A DNA stretch of 64,000 nt from Pseudomonas monsensis (GCF_014268495.2 NZ_CP077087.1:2359501-2423500), one strand, 5' to 3'; positions 52,102 to 61,583 are shown, counted from the stretch's first letter. The notes: generated by a model from the sequence alone, not told the origin. Program-made: numbers and translations.

Positions 52102-52139
52102 TGGGAAAATTCCTACACGACCGCGGGATAAATCCTGCG
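52102..52139 (+). promoter_or_regulatory. BvgA/RcsB-type boxes upstream of the first REC-EAL gene
   Basis: Box 1 is TGGGAAAATTCCTACA (52102-52117). Box 2, exactly 22 bases on, is CGGGATAAATCCTGCG (52124-52139). A -10-like CACTAT lies at 52161-52166, again 59 bases from box 1, the same layout as the fimbrial promoter. Confidence 0.75.
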
Positions 52140-52201
52140 TTCAGCGTGGCTTCCGCAGACCACTATTCCCTCTCCCGGGTCTATTGAGTGATTAAAGGAC
52201 G

Positions 52202-53389
52202 ATGACCTCCCCACGTATTCTGGTGCTGGAAAATCATGAGTTTGCCTGCAACGTGCTGGTCAGGATGTTGCATCGCCTGAGCGTGCGTGACGTGCTGCAA
52301 GCAGCGGATGCCGAACAGGCCATGGTGCAGATGCACCTGCGAGGCGGGGTCGATATCGTGATCTGTGACTTGACCGATCGTGGCCTCGATTGCCTTGAAT
52401 TTTTGCGGGTTGCCAGCCAGAGCGGCATGGTACGCGCGGTGTTGCTGTGCAGTGAGCTGCCGCCGGAGTTGAGCCGCACGCTTGGGCAAATGGCCTCGCT
52501 GGCAGGTTTGCAATTGCTCGGGGTACTGAACCGGCCGGTTCAACTGCGTTCGTTGAATCGCCTGTTGTATCGCTACAAACGCGTGCGGGTATCTCCCGTG
52601 TTGGCGCCGTTGAGCAAGGAGCTGCCGGGCGAGGATGAAGTGCGTCGCGGGCTGGCACTGGGCGAATTCCGGGCGTGGTTCCAGCCGCAATTTCAGCTGC
52701 AGGGCGGTGCGGTGATTGGTGTCGAAGCGCTGGCCCGTTGGCAGCATCCGGCGCGCGGCACCCTGTTGCCCTGTGACTTTCTCGCCGCCGTGCTGGCTTA
52801 TGACCTGACCGACCAGATGTTCAAGCAACTGCTCGAACAGGGTCTGAACCTGCTGGGCATTTTGCGCCATCGCGGCGTGACCTTGCAGTTGGCGTTCAAC
52901 CTGCATGCCTCACAGTTGATGGACAGTGCACTGGTCGAACACATCAAACTGGCATTGGAGCGTCATGGGTTCAAAGGGGCGGTGCTGATGCTCGAACTGG
53001 CGGAAAACGGCTTGCTCGATTGCCCGCCGGGCACGCAGGAGAACCTGCTGCGCTTGCGCCTGCTCGGTTGCGGGCTGTCGATTGACGATTTTGGCGTAGG
53101 CTTTTCGTCGCTGAAGTTGATGTGTCAGTTACCGTTCACTCAGATCAAGCTCGATGGCCGCTTTGTCCAGCACCTCGATCGTCAGCGCAATCGGGCGATG
53201 GTCTCCAGCACGCGGGCACTGGCCCGTTCGCTGGGGATGGATCTGGTGATCGAAGGCGTCAGCGGTCCAAAGGTGCTCGAGCGTTTGCGCGAGCTCGAAT
53301 GTGAATTGGGTCAGGGTTATTACCTGGCCCGGCCCATGACCGGGCATGACCTGCTGCAGTGGCTGGAAAAGCCTGAAGGCGGGCGCTGA
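52202..53389 (+). CDS. RocR-like response regulator: REC domain plus EAL c-di-GMP phosphodiesterase
   Basis: This is a 395-aa protein. REC domain about 1-125 keeps the phosphoacceptor Asp56 (VICDL), but the conserved Lys-Pro near 110 reads NRP. The EAL domain (about 145-390) keeps GVEALARW, FNLHAS, SIDDFGVGFSSL, IKLDGRF and VIEGV, so c-di-GMP hydrolysis is likely. In P. aeruginosa, RocR shares its sensor RocS1 with RocA1 and lowers c-di-GMP when that branch is active. It lies between the fimbrial operon and the BvgA-like regulator and has its own tandem boxes. Confidence 0.9.
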   Translation: MTSPRILVLENHEFACNVLVRMLHRLSVRDVLQAADAEQAMVQMHLRGGVDIVICDLTDRGLDCLEFLRVASQSGMVRAVLLCSELPPELSRTLGQMASLAGLQLLGVLNRPVQLRSLNRLLYRYKRVRVSPVLAPLSKELPGEDEVRRGLALGEFRAWFQPQFQLQGGAVIGVEALARWQHPARGTLLPCDFLAAVLAYDLTDQMFKQLLEQGLNLLGILRHRGVTLQLAFNLHASQLMDSALVEHIKLALERHGFKGAVLMLELAENGLLDCPPGTQENLLRLRLLGCGLSIDDFGVGFSSLKLMCQLPFTQIKLDGRFVQHLDRQRNRAMVSSTRALARSLGMDLVIEGVSGPKVLERLRELECELGQGYYLARPMTGHDLLQWLEKPEGGR

Positions 53390-53417
53390 CCCTTGCGTGA
53401 CTTTGTGCAGTTATTTT

Positions 53418-53433
53418 CAAGATTTTTCCTACA
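53418..53433 (+). promoter_or_regulatory. BvgA/RcsB-type box upstream of the response regulator gene
   Basis: CAAGATTTTTCCTACA keeps the TTCCTACA half of the motif well and the other half poorly. No good second copy lies 22 bases on. A further half-site, GTGTCCTACA, ends at 53534, next to the RBS. These suggest autoregulation of the regulator-kinase pair. Confidence 0.55.
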
Positions 53434-53543
53434 CTCCAGTGATGCTCGTGTATTTTTCGACATGAGGATCGCCTGGTCTGCTGTCCCATCATTATTCGTG
53501 ATGTTGCCGATGTTGTTGATCGACGTGTCCTACAGGGGTTTTT

Positions 53544-54170
53544 ATGCTCAAAGCGATCATCGTGGACGATCATCCGTTCATTCGCTCTGCGGTCAAGATG
53601 CTGTTGAAACAGGAACATTTCGACGTTGTGGCCGAAGCGGATAATGGCGCCGACGCTGTGCAACAGGCCCGCGAACACACTCCCGATCTGATCATTCTGG
53701 ATATCGCCATGCCCAAGCTCGACGGCCTGGAGGTGATCTCGCGTATCAGTGCGCTGAACCTGCACTGCAAGATTCTGGTGCTGACCTCGCAATCAGCGCA
53801 GTTCTATTCCATGCGCTCCATGAAGGCAGGCGCGGCGGGCTATATCTCCAAAACCAACGATCTGGACGAATTGGTCAAAGCCATCAAAGTAGTGATGGAC
53901 GGTTATACCTTTTTCCCCAATCTGGCCAGTAGCTCGGTCCGGCGCAGCGATGCCCAGGCCACGGATCTGGAACTCATCCAGAGCCTGTCAGACCGCGAGC
54001 TGACCATTTTGCAGCAGTTGGCCAAGGGGCTGAGCAACAAGGAGATCGGCGACGCGATGTTGTTGAGCAACAAAACGGTCAGTACCTACAAGACGCGTCT
54101 GATCGAGAAACTCAACGTCAAGTCGGTGGTGTATCTCGCTGATTTCGCCAAGCGCAACAACCTGCTCTAA
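53544..54170 (+). CDS. BvgA/RocA1-like LuxR-type response regulator
   Basis: This 208-aa regulator has a receiver at about 1-120, acidic pocket DD near 8-9, phosphoacceptor Asp53 (IILDIAMP), Thr in VLTS and Lys in ISKT. A LuxR/NarL HTH lies at about 145-205 (LSDRELTILQQLAKGLSNKE, then LSNKTVSTYKTRL). From memory the recognition helix is the same as in Bordetella BvgA, and the tail DFAKRNNLL is shared too. Length equals BvgA (209) within one. It should bind the TAGGAA-type boxes found across this locus. The kinase gene begins directly after its stop codon. Confidence 0.93.
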   Translation: MLKAIIVDDHPFIRSAVKMLLKQEHFDVVAEADNGADAVQQAREHTPDLIILDIAMPKLDGLEVISRISALNLHCKILVLTSQSAQFYSMRSMKAGAAGYISKTNDLDELVKAIKVVMDGYTFFPNLASSSVRRSDAQATDLELIQSLSDRELTILQQLAKGLSNKEIGDAMLLSNKTVSTYKTRLIEKLNVKSVVYLADFAKRNNLL

Positions 54171-57100
54171 ATGATTATTTTCGTCAGAAATTGCCTTGCC
54201 GGTCTTGCGCTGTTTGGCTCCCTGTCGCTGCAGCAGGCAATGGCCGCTGCGCAGCCCGATACATTGCAGCTGCTCGGTCGCTCGGATGTCCAGGGGTACG
54301 CCGTGCCACTGGATGAGCCGGACTGGAGCTGGTTGCGGAGCAAGGGGCGCCTGTTGCTCGGCGACAGCAGCCCCGATTACGCGCCTTTTGCGATTACCGG
54401 CAACGGCAATGACTACGAAGGTCTGACGGCCGATTACGCGCAACTGATCGAACAACTCCTGCACGTCAACGTCGAGGTCCGGCGTTACGCCTCGCGCGGC
54501 GATCTGCTGGCTGCGCTGAAAAGCGGCCAGATCGATATGATCGGCACCGCCAACGGCTTTGAAGCGGCGGATCCGCAATTGGCGATCTCCTTGCCTTACG
54601 CTGACGATAATCCGACCCTGGTGACGCGCATCGATGAGAGTCACAACCTGCCGGAAGACCTGGCAGGCAAACGTGTGGCGATGCTCTATCACTACCTGCC
54701 TCCGGAAACGGTCCAGGCGTTTTACCCCAACGCCAATGTGCAACTGTATCCCTCGACACTGACGGCGATCGGTGCCGTGGCGTTTGGTCAGGCTGACGTT
54801 TATCTGGGCGACTTGCTCAGCTCCAATTACCTGATCAAGAAGAATTACCTTAACAACGTTCAGCTCAGCGATTTTTCGCGCATGGAAACCCAGCCCTTCA
54901 GTTTTGCCGTGACCCGGGACAACACTCGGTTGTTGCAGATTCTCGATGCTGCGTTGAAGGTCATTCCTGTTGAAGAACGCATGAGTATCCGGCGGCGCTG
55001 GAGTGTCGGCGGAGTGGCCATTCCCGGCCAGCACCGGCTGCATTTCAGTGTCAAGGAGCAACGCTGGCTGGATCGTCATCCGCGCATCAAAGTCGCGATC
55101 AACGAGAACTTCCTGCCGCTGACCTTTGTCGACGACGCCGGCAACTTTCGCGGGATCAGTGCTGACGTGCTGGCCAAGATCAGTCTGCGCACGGGGCTGC
55201 AATTCGATATGCAGCGCGTGGATTCGGTCGATGACCTGATCGGTGAAGTGACCAGTGGCAGGGCCGACATGCTGGCGGCGTTTACGCCAAGCACCGAGCG
55301 CGAAGGCGAATTGCGTTTCACCCGTCCGTACCTGATCAATCCGTTCGTGCTGGTCATGCGCCGCGGCGGTGAGCCGAAGACCCTCGATCAGTTGGCCGGC
55401 AAGCGTCTGGCGCTGATCCGCGGCAACGTCTTGCGCGAATACCTTGTCGAGCAATATCCCTCTGTGCAACTGGTCGCCGCAGACAATGCCGCCGAAGCCA
55501 TGGAGATGGTCGCCCAGGGCAAGGTCGAGGGCGCGATCAATTCGCTGGTCAGTGCCCGCTATATGATCTCGCGTCAGTACCGCGACACATTGCAGGTCAG
55601 CAGTACCGTCGGCACCCAGCCTGCACGCATTGCACTGGCGACCAATCGCGGTGCGCTGGAACTGTACTCGATTCTCGACAAGGCCCTGTTGAGCATCAGC
55701 CCGGAAGAAATGGACGAGCTGACCAACCGCTGGCGCAGCGAAGTGGTGGTGGATGACAGTTATTGGCTGCGCAATCGCGACATCATCCTCCAGGGCTTCG
55801 TGATCGCCGGCGCGTTGCTGCTCGTGGCGTTTGGCTGGATTGCTTATCTGCGTCTGTTGATGCGCAAGCGGCGCCAGGCGGAAATCGCTCTGAACGATCA
55901 AATGGAGTTCATGCGCGTGCTCATTGATGGCACGCCGCATCCGATCTATGTGCGCGATCGCGAAGGCCGCCTGGTGATCTGCAACAGCGGTTACCTGCAG
56001 GTATTCGGCACCGAGCGCGAAGCGGTGATCGGCAAGTTGGTGACGGACGGCGTGCTCAGCGATGTGCAGCAGGCACAGGTTTTTCAGGATGACTATCTAC
56101 GGGTGATGGAGGAGGGCTTGCCGAGCATTCAGGACCGTAGCCTGAATCTGGCGGACGGCCGCGCGCTGACGATCTACCACTGGATGTTGCCTTACCGTGG
56201 CAGCGACGGTGCCGTCACCGGCATGATCGCGGGCTGGATCGATGTCAGCGAGCGCCAGCATTTGTTGCAGGAGCTGCAAATCGCCAAGGATGTCGCCGAT
56301 GACGCCAACCGCGCCAAGACCACGTTCCTGGCGACCATGAGCCACGAAATCCGCACGCCGATGAACGCAATCATCGGCATGCTCGAACTGGCGCTGAAAA
56401 AGGCCGATCAGGGTGTACTGGACCGTTTCGCGGTCGAGGTGGCTTCGGGCGCGGCGCGTGGGTTGCTGGATCTGATTGGCGACATTCTCGACATTGCACG
56501 GATCGAATCCGGCCGCCTGTCGCTGGCGCCGGAACGCGCCAATCTGCGAGAGCTGGTTGAGTCGGTCGCGCGCATTTTCGAGGGCCTGGCGCGGCAGAAA
56601 CAGTTGCGTCTGCAACTGGATCTGGACGCCCTGAGTAATGTCGATGTGTTGATCGATCCGCTACGTTTCAAACAAGTGCTGTCGAATCTGTTGAGCAATG
56701 CCATCAAGTTCACGGAGGCGGGGCAGGTGGTGTTGAGTGTGCAAGTCGAGAGCGGCAGCGATGAGCGGCTGAGTCTTTGCCTGCGCGTCAAGGACACTGG
56801 CCGCGGGATCTCGCCTGCGGATCAGGCCCAATTGTTCAGTCCGTTTGCCCAGGCCGGTAATCATGGTCAGTCGGCGCAGGGCGGCTCCGGGCTTGGGCTG
56901 GTGATCAGTCGTACGCTGTGCGAAATGATGGGCGGCAGCCTCACGCTGACCAGTGAGCTGGGGCGGGGCACGCAGATCGAGGTGCTGTTGAATCTGTCGA
57001 CCCTTGAACCGCTGGACGCGGCGCCCGACGAGGACGTCGAGACACTGCGGGCCAGCCACAGCCTGAATATTCTGGTGATCGACGATTACCCGGCCAACCG

Positions 57101-57806
57101 TCTGCTGTTGTCGCAACAGTTGAGTTATCTGGGGCATCGGGTGACGGATGCAGAGGACGGCGCCCATGGCCTGCGTGCCTGGCGCAACCAGACCTTCGAC
57201 GTGGTCATTACCGACTGCAATATGCCGATCATGAATGGCTACGAACTGGCCCGGGCGATCCGTGATGAGGAAACTGCACGAGAGTTGCCGCGCAGTCTGG
57301 TATTGGGGTTCACCGCCAATGCGCTGGCCGAAGAGAAGGATCGTTGCGCCGAGGCCGGAATGGACGATTGCCTGTTCAAGCCGATCAGCCTCAAGGACCT
57401 CAATCTGCGCCTGGCCGCTGTCGTCCCACGGCCGCGTTCAGCGACTGACGAATTGCCCGGTGATTGCAGGCCAGGTGACATCGATCTGGCCAGCCTCGAA
57501 CAACTGACTCGTGGCGATCGCGCTTCGATCAACAGTCTGTTGAGCGATCTGGCCACGAGCAACGCGCAGGACATGGCCAAACTGATGCGCCTGTTTACCC
57601 AGCACGACATGGTCGGGCTCGCTAATCTGGCTCACCGGGTCAAGGGCGGTGCGCGCATTATCAAGGCGCACTCGCTGATTCAGGCGTGTGAGGCGCTGGA
57701 GGTCGCCAGTGAAGGGCTCGACACGCAAGTCCTGACCGCCGCGGTGGATGCCTTGCAGCAGTCGATGGAGCAGTTGGCTGCGCAGTTGGACGAGCGTCTG
57801 GCCTGA
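54171..57806 (+). CDS. BvgS/RocS1-like unorthodox hybrid sensor kinase with two periplasmic Venus-flytrap domains
   Basis: This 1211-aa sensor follows the regulator with no gap (TAAATG), so translation is coupled. Order: signal sequence (about 1-27), two SBP_bac_3 domains (about 45-280 and 295-530), a transmembrane helix (about 543-563), PAS (about 575-690), HisKA with His725 in MSHEIRTPMN, and HATPase (NLLSNAIKF, DTGRGI, GSGLGLVIS). A receiver (Asp1015 in ITDCNMPIMNGYE) and an HPt domain (His1155 in LAHRVKGG) complete it. This is the full BvgS layout. It should phosphorylate the BvgA-like regulator and probably the REC-EAL proteins. The periplasmic signal is unknown. Confidence 0.94.
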   Translation: MIIFVRNCLAGLALFGSLSLQQAMAAAQPDTLQLLGRSDVQGYAVPLDEPDWSWLRSKGRLLLGDSSPDYAPFAITGNGNDYEGLTADYAQLIEQLLHVNVEVRRYASRGDLLAALKSGQIDMIGTANGFEAADPQLAISLPYADDNPTLVTRIDESHNLPEDLAGKRVAMLYHYLPPETVQAFYPNANVQLYPSTLTAIGAVAFGQADVYLGDLLSSNYLIKKNYLNNVQLSDFSRMETQPFSFAVTRDNTRLLQILDAALKVIPVEERMSIRRRWSVGGVAIPGQHRLHFSVKEQRWLDRHPRIKVAINENFLPLTFVDDAGNFRGISADVLAKISLRTGLQFDMQRVDSVDDLIGEVTSGRADMLAAFTPSTEREGELRFTRPYLINPFVLVMRRGGEPKTLDQLAGKRLALIRGNVLREYLVEQYPSVQLVAADNAAEAMEMVAQGKVEGAINSLVSARYMISRQYRDTLQVSSTVGTQPARIALATNRGALELYSILDKALLSISPEEMDELTNRWRSEVVVDDSYWLRNRDIILQGFVIAGALLLVAFGWIAYLRLLMRKRRQAEIALNDQMEFMRVLIDGTPHPIYVRDREGRLVICNSGYLQVFGTEREAVIGKLVTDGVLSDVQQAQVFQDDYLRVMEEGLPSIQDRSLNLADGRALTIYHWMLPYRGSDGAVTGMIAGWIDVSERQHLLQELQIAKDVADDANRAKTTFLATMSHEIRTPMNAIIGMLELALKKADQGVLDRFAVEVASGAARGLLDLIGDILDIARIESGRLSLAPERANLRELVESVARIFEGLARQKQLRLQLDLDALSNVDVLIDPLRFKQVLSNLLSNAIKFTEAGQVVLSVQVESGSDERLSLCLRVKDTGRGISPADQAQLFSPFAQAGNHGQSAQGGSGLGLVISRTLCEMMGGSLTLTSELGRGTQIEVLLNLSTLEPLDAAPDEDVETLRASHSLNILVIDDYPANRLLLSQQLSYLGHRVTDAEDGAHGLRAWRNQTFDVVITDCNMPIMNGYELARAIRDEETARELPRSLVLGFTANALAEEKDRCAEAGMDDCLFKPISLKDLNLRLAAVVPRPRSATDELPGDCRPGDIDLASLEQLTRGDRASINSLLSDLATSNAQDMAKLMRLFTQHDMVGLANLAHRVKGGARIIKAHSLIQACEALEVASEGLDTQVLTAAVDALQQSMEQLAAQLDERLA

Positions 57807-57834
57807 CAAAATATTCCATTTTCCCTGCTGTCCT

Positions 57835-57850
57835 TGAGAATTTTCCTACA
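57835..57850 (+). promoter_or_regulatory. BvgA/RcsB-type box upstream of the lipoprotein/OmpA pair
   Basis: TGAGAATTTTCCTACA matches the locus consensus closely. A possible weak half-site (ACCTTACG) lies 18 bases on. It is about 86 bases before the lipoprotein start. Confidence 0.65.
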
Positions 57851-57935
57851 TTCGTCACTGACCTTACGTCGCTAACGTGCGGTGTGCTCGGCGTACCGCC
57901 GAGCTCACTTCACTGGCTAACGTTTGGAGTTGTTG

Positions 57936-58349
57936 ATGACCCTTTCCTCTATGTCTTCCCGGGCACGACTGGTCGCCTGTGGACTGGCCGTCGCTGCGGT
58001 GTTGAGTGGCTGCGCCAGTACGCCCATTCCCGAGCAGCAGGTCTCGCTGTCACGTGACGCGGTCAATCGAGCGGTCTCGGCAGAAGCGACGCAATATGCG
58101 CCGCTGGAAATGAAGGCCGCGCAGGACAAAATGTTCCTGATGGAACGCGCCTTGGGCGAAAAAGACTATCCGCAAGCCAGGCTGCTGGCTGAACAGATCG
58201 AAGCCGATGCCAACCTCGCCGAACGCAAATCGCGTGCGGTGAAATGGCAAAAACAGCTGACCGACGCCCGCAGTGGCATTCAGGTGCTCAAGCAGGAAAT
58301 GTTGCAAGACCCGGTTACCGGTTTCAATCCGCCCGCCAGTGCCCAATAA
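57936..58349 (+). CDS. DUF4398-type outer-membrane lipoprotein
   Basis: This is a 137-aa lipoprotein. ATG 57936 has GGAG upstream; an in-frame TTG at 57924 is less likely. The signal ends in a lipobox VLSGC (Cys near 26). The mature part is helical and charged (EMKAAQDKM, ARLLAEQIEADANLAE), as in the DUF4398 family often encoded beside OmpA-like proteins in pseudomonads. Function is not known. Followed 10 bases later by the OmpA-like gene. Confidence 0.85.
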   Translation: MTLSSMSSRARLVACGLAVAAVLSGCASTPIPEQQVSLSRDAVNRAVSAEATQYAPLEMKAAQDKMFLMERALGEKDYPQARLLAEQIEADANLAERKSRAVKWQKQLTDARSGIQVLKQEMLQDPVTGFNPPASAQ

Positions 58350-58359
58350 GGAGCGATAC

Positions 58360-59133
58360 ATGCCGACTTTCAAATTACTGCCAGCTGTATCGCTATCTGC
58401 TTTGATACTCGCCGGTTGCGCCACCCCCCCGGAAAACCCGCAATTGCTACAGGCTCGCGCACAGTTTGCCGCGTTGCAGCAAAAGCCCGAGTCCAACACC
58501 CTGGCGGCGATCGAAACCAAGGATGCGTTCAGTGCGCTGTACAAGGCTGATCAGGCTTCGATCAAGGATCGCCAGGCGGCGGACGTCGATCAGTTGGCGT
58601 ACCTTGCCAGGCAGAAAATCGCGCTTGCCGAGCAGACCATCGTCGGGCGTCAGGCCGAAGCCGGGCTGAAGAAAATCGACGCCGAGCGCACTCAGGTGCA
58701 GCTAGACGTGCGCACCCAGCAGCTCAAGGCGCTGCAAGCGATGAAGGCGCAGAAAACCCAGCGCGGGGAAGTCGTCACCTTCGGTGACGTGCTGTTCGAC
58801 ACCGGCAAGGCCGATCTCAAGCACGGCAGCCAGCGCAACTTCGAACAACTGGCGCAGTACCTGACGGCCAATCCGGAACGCAAAGTGCGCATCGAGGGTT
58901 TTACCGACGATGTGGGCAGCGAGGATTTCAACCAGCGTCTGTCAGAGCGTCGTGCGGATGCGGTGGCCTTCGCCCTCCAGCAAATGGGCATCAGCGCTGA
59001 TCGTCTGATCACCAAGGGCTACGGCAAGCAATTTCCGGTGGCCGGTAACGCTGATGCGCGCTCCCGTCAGCTCAATCGCCGGGTGGAGGTGATCATCTCC
59101 TACGGATCGACCATGGTCGGCGCTCGAAACTGA
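58360..59133 (+). CDS. OmpA-family peptidoglycan-binding lipoprotein with DUF4398-like N-terminus
   Basis: This 257-aa protein starts at ATG 58360 with AAGGAG upstream. Lipobox ILAGC (Cys 20), a coiled-coil-prone helical part (about 25-140), then an OmpA C-terminal domain (about 145-250: VTFGDVLFDTGKADLK, IEGFTDDVGSEDFNQRLSERRADAV, GYGKQFPV, RQLNRRVEV). The TDD-x12-R-x3-R pattern binds diaminopimelate of peptidoglycan, so it ties the outer membrane to the wall. Operon with the preceding lipoprotein, closed by a clear terminator. Confidence 0.9.
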   Translation: MPTFKLLPAVSLSALILAGCATPPENPQLLQARAQFAALQQKPESNTLAAIETKDAFSALYKADQASIKDRQAADVDQLAYLARQKIALAEQTIVGRQAEAGLKKIDAERTQVQLDVRTQQLKALQAMKAQKTQRGEVVTFGDVLFDTGKADLKHGSQRNFEQLAQYLTANPERKVRIEGFTDDVGSEDFNQRLSERRADAVAFALQQMGISADRLITKGYGKQFPVAGNADARSRQLNRRVEVIISYGSTMVGARN

Positions 59134-59142
59134 CGATCGACG

Positions 59143-59171
59143 AAGCGAGCCTGCAACGGGCTCGCTTTTTT
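59143..59171 (+). terminator. Rho-independent terminator of the lipoprotein/OmpA operon
   Basis: AAGCGAGCC and GGGCTCGCTT pair over a short loop and run into six T residues. It lies 9 bases after the stop codon. Confidence 0.9.
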
Positions 59172-59205
59172 CGTCAAGGACCCGGACGAGACCGGTGGGT
59201 GTGCT

Positions 59206-59242
59206 TAGGAAATTTCCTACACGCTAAAAGAAAAGTCCTACT
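59206..59242 (+). promoter_or_regulatory. BvgA/RcsB-type boxes upstream of the autotransporter gene
   Basis: Box 1 is TAGGAAATTTCCTACA (59206-59221), containing a perfect 14-bp palindrome and the best copy in the window. Box 2, 21 bases on, is AAAGAAAAGTCCTACT (59227-59242). A -10-like TAAATT lies at 59264-59269, 58 bases from box 1. Confidence 0.78.
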
Positions 59243-59362
59243 CAGAAAATCCCGCTGCTTCTCTAAATTACCGGCTTCCCGAGTGCGAGCCGGCTCCATC
59301 AAAGGTTCGAACTCAACCCGATTTACGCCGTCGCCCGAAGGGGTGCACGTGAGGATCAGTTG

Positions 59363-61540
59363 ATGAAAAACCGTTTCCCTTTGTTCCAGCGCACGCCCGT
59401 TGCCATCGCCGTTGCATTGCTGCTGCCGATGTACGCCAACGCCTATACCGCTTCGGTCGACAGCGGTGCGGTGGTCTATGACGAGAGCGTGACCAGTGGC
59501 GTGCAGTCGATTGGCACCCAAGGCACGGCGCATCGCACCACTGTCAGTGGCAGTGGTTCGCAAAGCGTGTTCAGTAATGGCGTGACCTACGACACGGTGG
59601 TAGACGGCGCGATGCAGAACGTGGCCAGTGGCATCAGCCATGGCACGGTGGTCAACAACGGCGGCACGCAATTGGTCGGCACCAGCGGCATTGCCAATGA
59701 CACCGTGCTCAACGCCAGTCAGCAGACCGTCACGCGCTCCACGGTCAATCGCACCCTGATCAACGCAGGCAGCGTACAGACCCTGGATATCCTGGCCATC
59801 GCCAACGACACCCGGGTCGGTAATGGCGGTACGCAAAACCTGATCAATCGGGCGGTGGCCAATGGCAGCGTCATTGAGGCCGGAGGCGAGCAGACGATTC
59901 GCCAAGGCATACTGGGTGGCGCAGTGGCCAATGACACGAACATTCAAGGCGGCACGCAAAGTGTGTACAACACCGGCACCGCCAATAACAGCACAGTCAG
60001 CAATGGTGGTCAGGTCAATCTGTACCGCGGCGCTCAGGCCAATGGGGTGGTCGCAGAGGCGGGCGGTACCGTCAATGTTATGGAGAATGGCGTGAAAACC
60101 GTCGACTCGCTGACACTCAACGGTGGCCGCCTGGCGTTCGTCCCGAGCACCGATGGCAGCTTCAAAACCTTCACGGTCAACGCCCTGTCCGGCAGCGGCA
60201 ACATCCTGATGAACACCGACATCGCCAACCAGCAGCATGATTTGCTGGTGGTGCAGGGCGCCGGACTGGCGAGCGGAGATCACACGTTGATCGTCGGCGA
60301 TTCCGGGCATGAACCGAGCGCTTCTGACGGCCGACTGTTGTTGGTGGACACCCACGGGGGCGATGCGAAATTCGCCTTGTATGGAGGCCATGTCGATGCC
60401 GGTGCATTTCGTTACACCTTGCAGCAACAGGGCGATGACTGGGGACTGGCAAGCGGGGGCGCGATTCCGGTCGACCCGGTGAAGCCAGTGGACCCGGTCA
60501 ATCCGGTCGACCCGGGAAAGCCAGTAGTCCCCGTCAATCCAGTAGACCCCGTGGCGCCGGTTGATCCTGTCAAGCCGGTGTCCCCTGTAACACCACCGCC
60601 GCGCCCGGTCGACCCGGCGCCGCAAAACCTGTCCAAAGGTGCCAACGCCGCCATCGCTGCCCGCACCGCCGGAGCGGGCCTGTGGAATGCGCAGATGAAC
60701 GCCTTGGTCAAACGCCTCGGCGAATTACGCATGGGCGAGGATGACGGTGGTCTCTGGACCCGCGCGATCGGTAAGCGATTCGACGTCAGTGAACACTCCA
60801 GTCGCGCCTACACCCAAGACGTCACGGGGCTGGAAATCGGTGCCGACAAAGCCTTCGCGGTGGACAGCGGCAAAGTCTATGTCGGTGCGATGGTCGGTAC
60901 CGCCCGATCGGACCTGGATTTCGGCGAGGGCGCTTCCGGTGAAATCGACAGCCGTATGTTCGGCGTCTACGCCACCTACTTGAACGACAACGGTGTGTAC
61001 GTCGATAGCGTGTTGAAGTACAGCCGTTTCGATAACGAGATCAAGACCCCGAGCAATCTGGGCGAGTCGGTCAAAGGTTCCTACAGCACCAACGGCGTCG
61101 GTGCGGATATCGAGGTCGGCAAGCGCATCAATTTGAAGGATGGCTGGTTCGTGGAGCCACAACTGGAAATCACCGCGACGCGTACCCAGGGCGCCAGTTA
61201 CACCGCCAGCAACGGCTTGCGTGTCAAGTCCGATGACCTCGACTCCTTGCAGAGCCGTGTGGGTTCACTGTTCGGTCGCAGCCTTGAGCTGAGCAACGGC
61301 ATGAAGGCCCAACCGTATGTCAAAGCGTCGTACATCACCGAGCATGCCGGCAGCAGCAAGGTCAACGTCAATGGCCACAAGTTCGACGCCGAGCTGCCGG
61401 GTAACCGGGTCGAACTCGGGTTTGGCGGCGTGTTGCAGGTCAGTGAAAAGAGCAAGATCTCGCTGGATGCCGAATACGCCAAAGGCAATGGCATCGAGCA
61501 ACCCTTCGGTGTGAGCCTGGGTTATCGCTACCTCTGGTAA
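59363..61540 (+). CDS. Autotransporter adhesin, AIDA/pertactin type
   Basis: This 725-aa type V secreted protein starts at ATG 59363 (GAGG upstream; a TTG lies just before). A signal peptide ends near ANA (residue 28). The passenger (about 29-360) is made of AIDA-like turns with repeating GGTQ, NDT and SNG elements, expected to form a beta-helix. A proline-rich hinge of PVDPVKPVDPV-type units spans about 369-415. The C-terminal autotransporter barrel (about 440-725) starts at GLWTRAIG-like sequence and ends in the aromatic GYRYLW. Bordetella pertactin has a comparable layout and is Bvg-controlled. Monocistronic, with a tandem-box promoter and terminator. Confidence 0.93.
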   Translation: MKNRFPLFQRTPVAIAVALLLPMYANAYTASVDSGAVVYDESVTSGVQSIGTQGTAHRTTVSGSGSQSVFSNGVTYDTVVDGAMQNVASGISHGTVVNNGGTQLVGTSGIANDTVLNASQQTVTRSTVNRTLINAGSVQTLDILAIANDTRVGNGGTQNLINRAVANGSVIEAGGEQTIRQGILGGAVANDTNIQGGTQSVYNTGTANNSTVSNGGQVNLYRGAQANGVVAEAGGTVNVMENGVKTVDSLTLNGGRLAFVPSTDGSFKTFTVNALSGSGNILMNTDIANQQHDLLVVQGAGLASGDHTLIVGDSGHEPSASDGRLLLVDTHGGDAKFALYGGHVDAGAFRYTLQQQGDDWGLASGGAIPVDPVKPVDPVNPVDPGKPVVPVNPVDPVAPVDPVKPVSPVTPPPRPVDPAPQNLSKGANAAIAARTAGAGLWNAQMNALVKRLGELRMGEDDGGLWTRAIGKRFDVSEHSSRAYTQDVTGLEIGADKAFAVDSGKVYVGAMVGTARSDLDFGEGASGEIDSRMFGVYATYLNDNGVYVDSVLKYSRFDNEIKTPSNLGESVKGSYSTNGVGADIEVGKRINLKDGWFVEPQLEITATRTQGASYTASNGLRVKSDDLDSLQSRVGSLFGRSLELSNGMKAQPYVKASYITEHAGSSKVNVNGHKFDAELPGNRVELGFGGVLQVSEKSKISLDAEYAKGNGIEQPFGVSLGYRYLW

Positions 61541-61550
61541 GCAAACAGAC

Positions 61551-61583
61551 GCCACGTCGGGTTATTCCGCCGTGGCTTTTTCT
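61551..61583 (+). terminator. Rho-independent terminator of the autotransporter gene
   Basis: GCCACG (61551-61556) pairs with CGTGGC (61571-61576), with an inner CGG/CCG pairing in the loop, and is followed by a run of five T residues. Confidence 0.85.
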
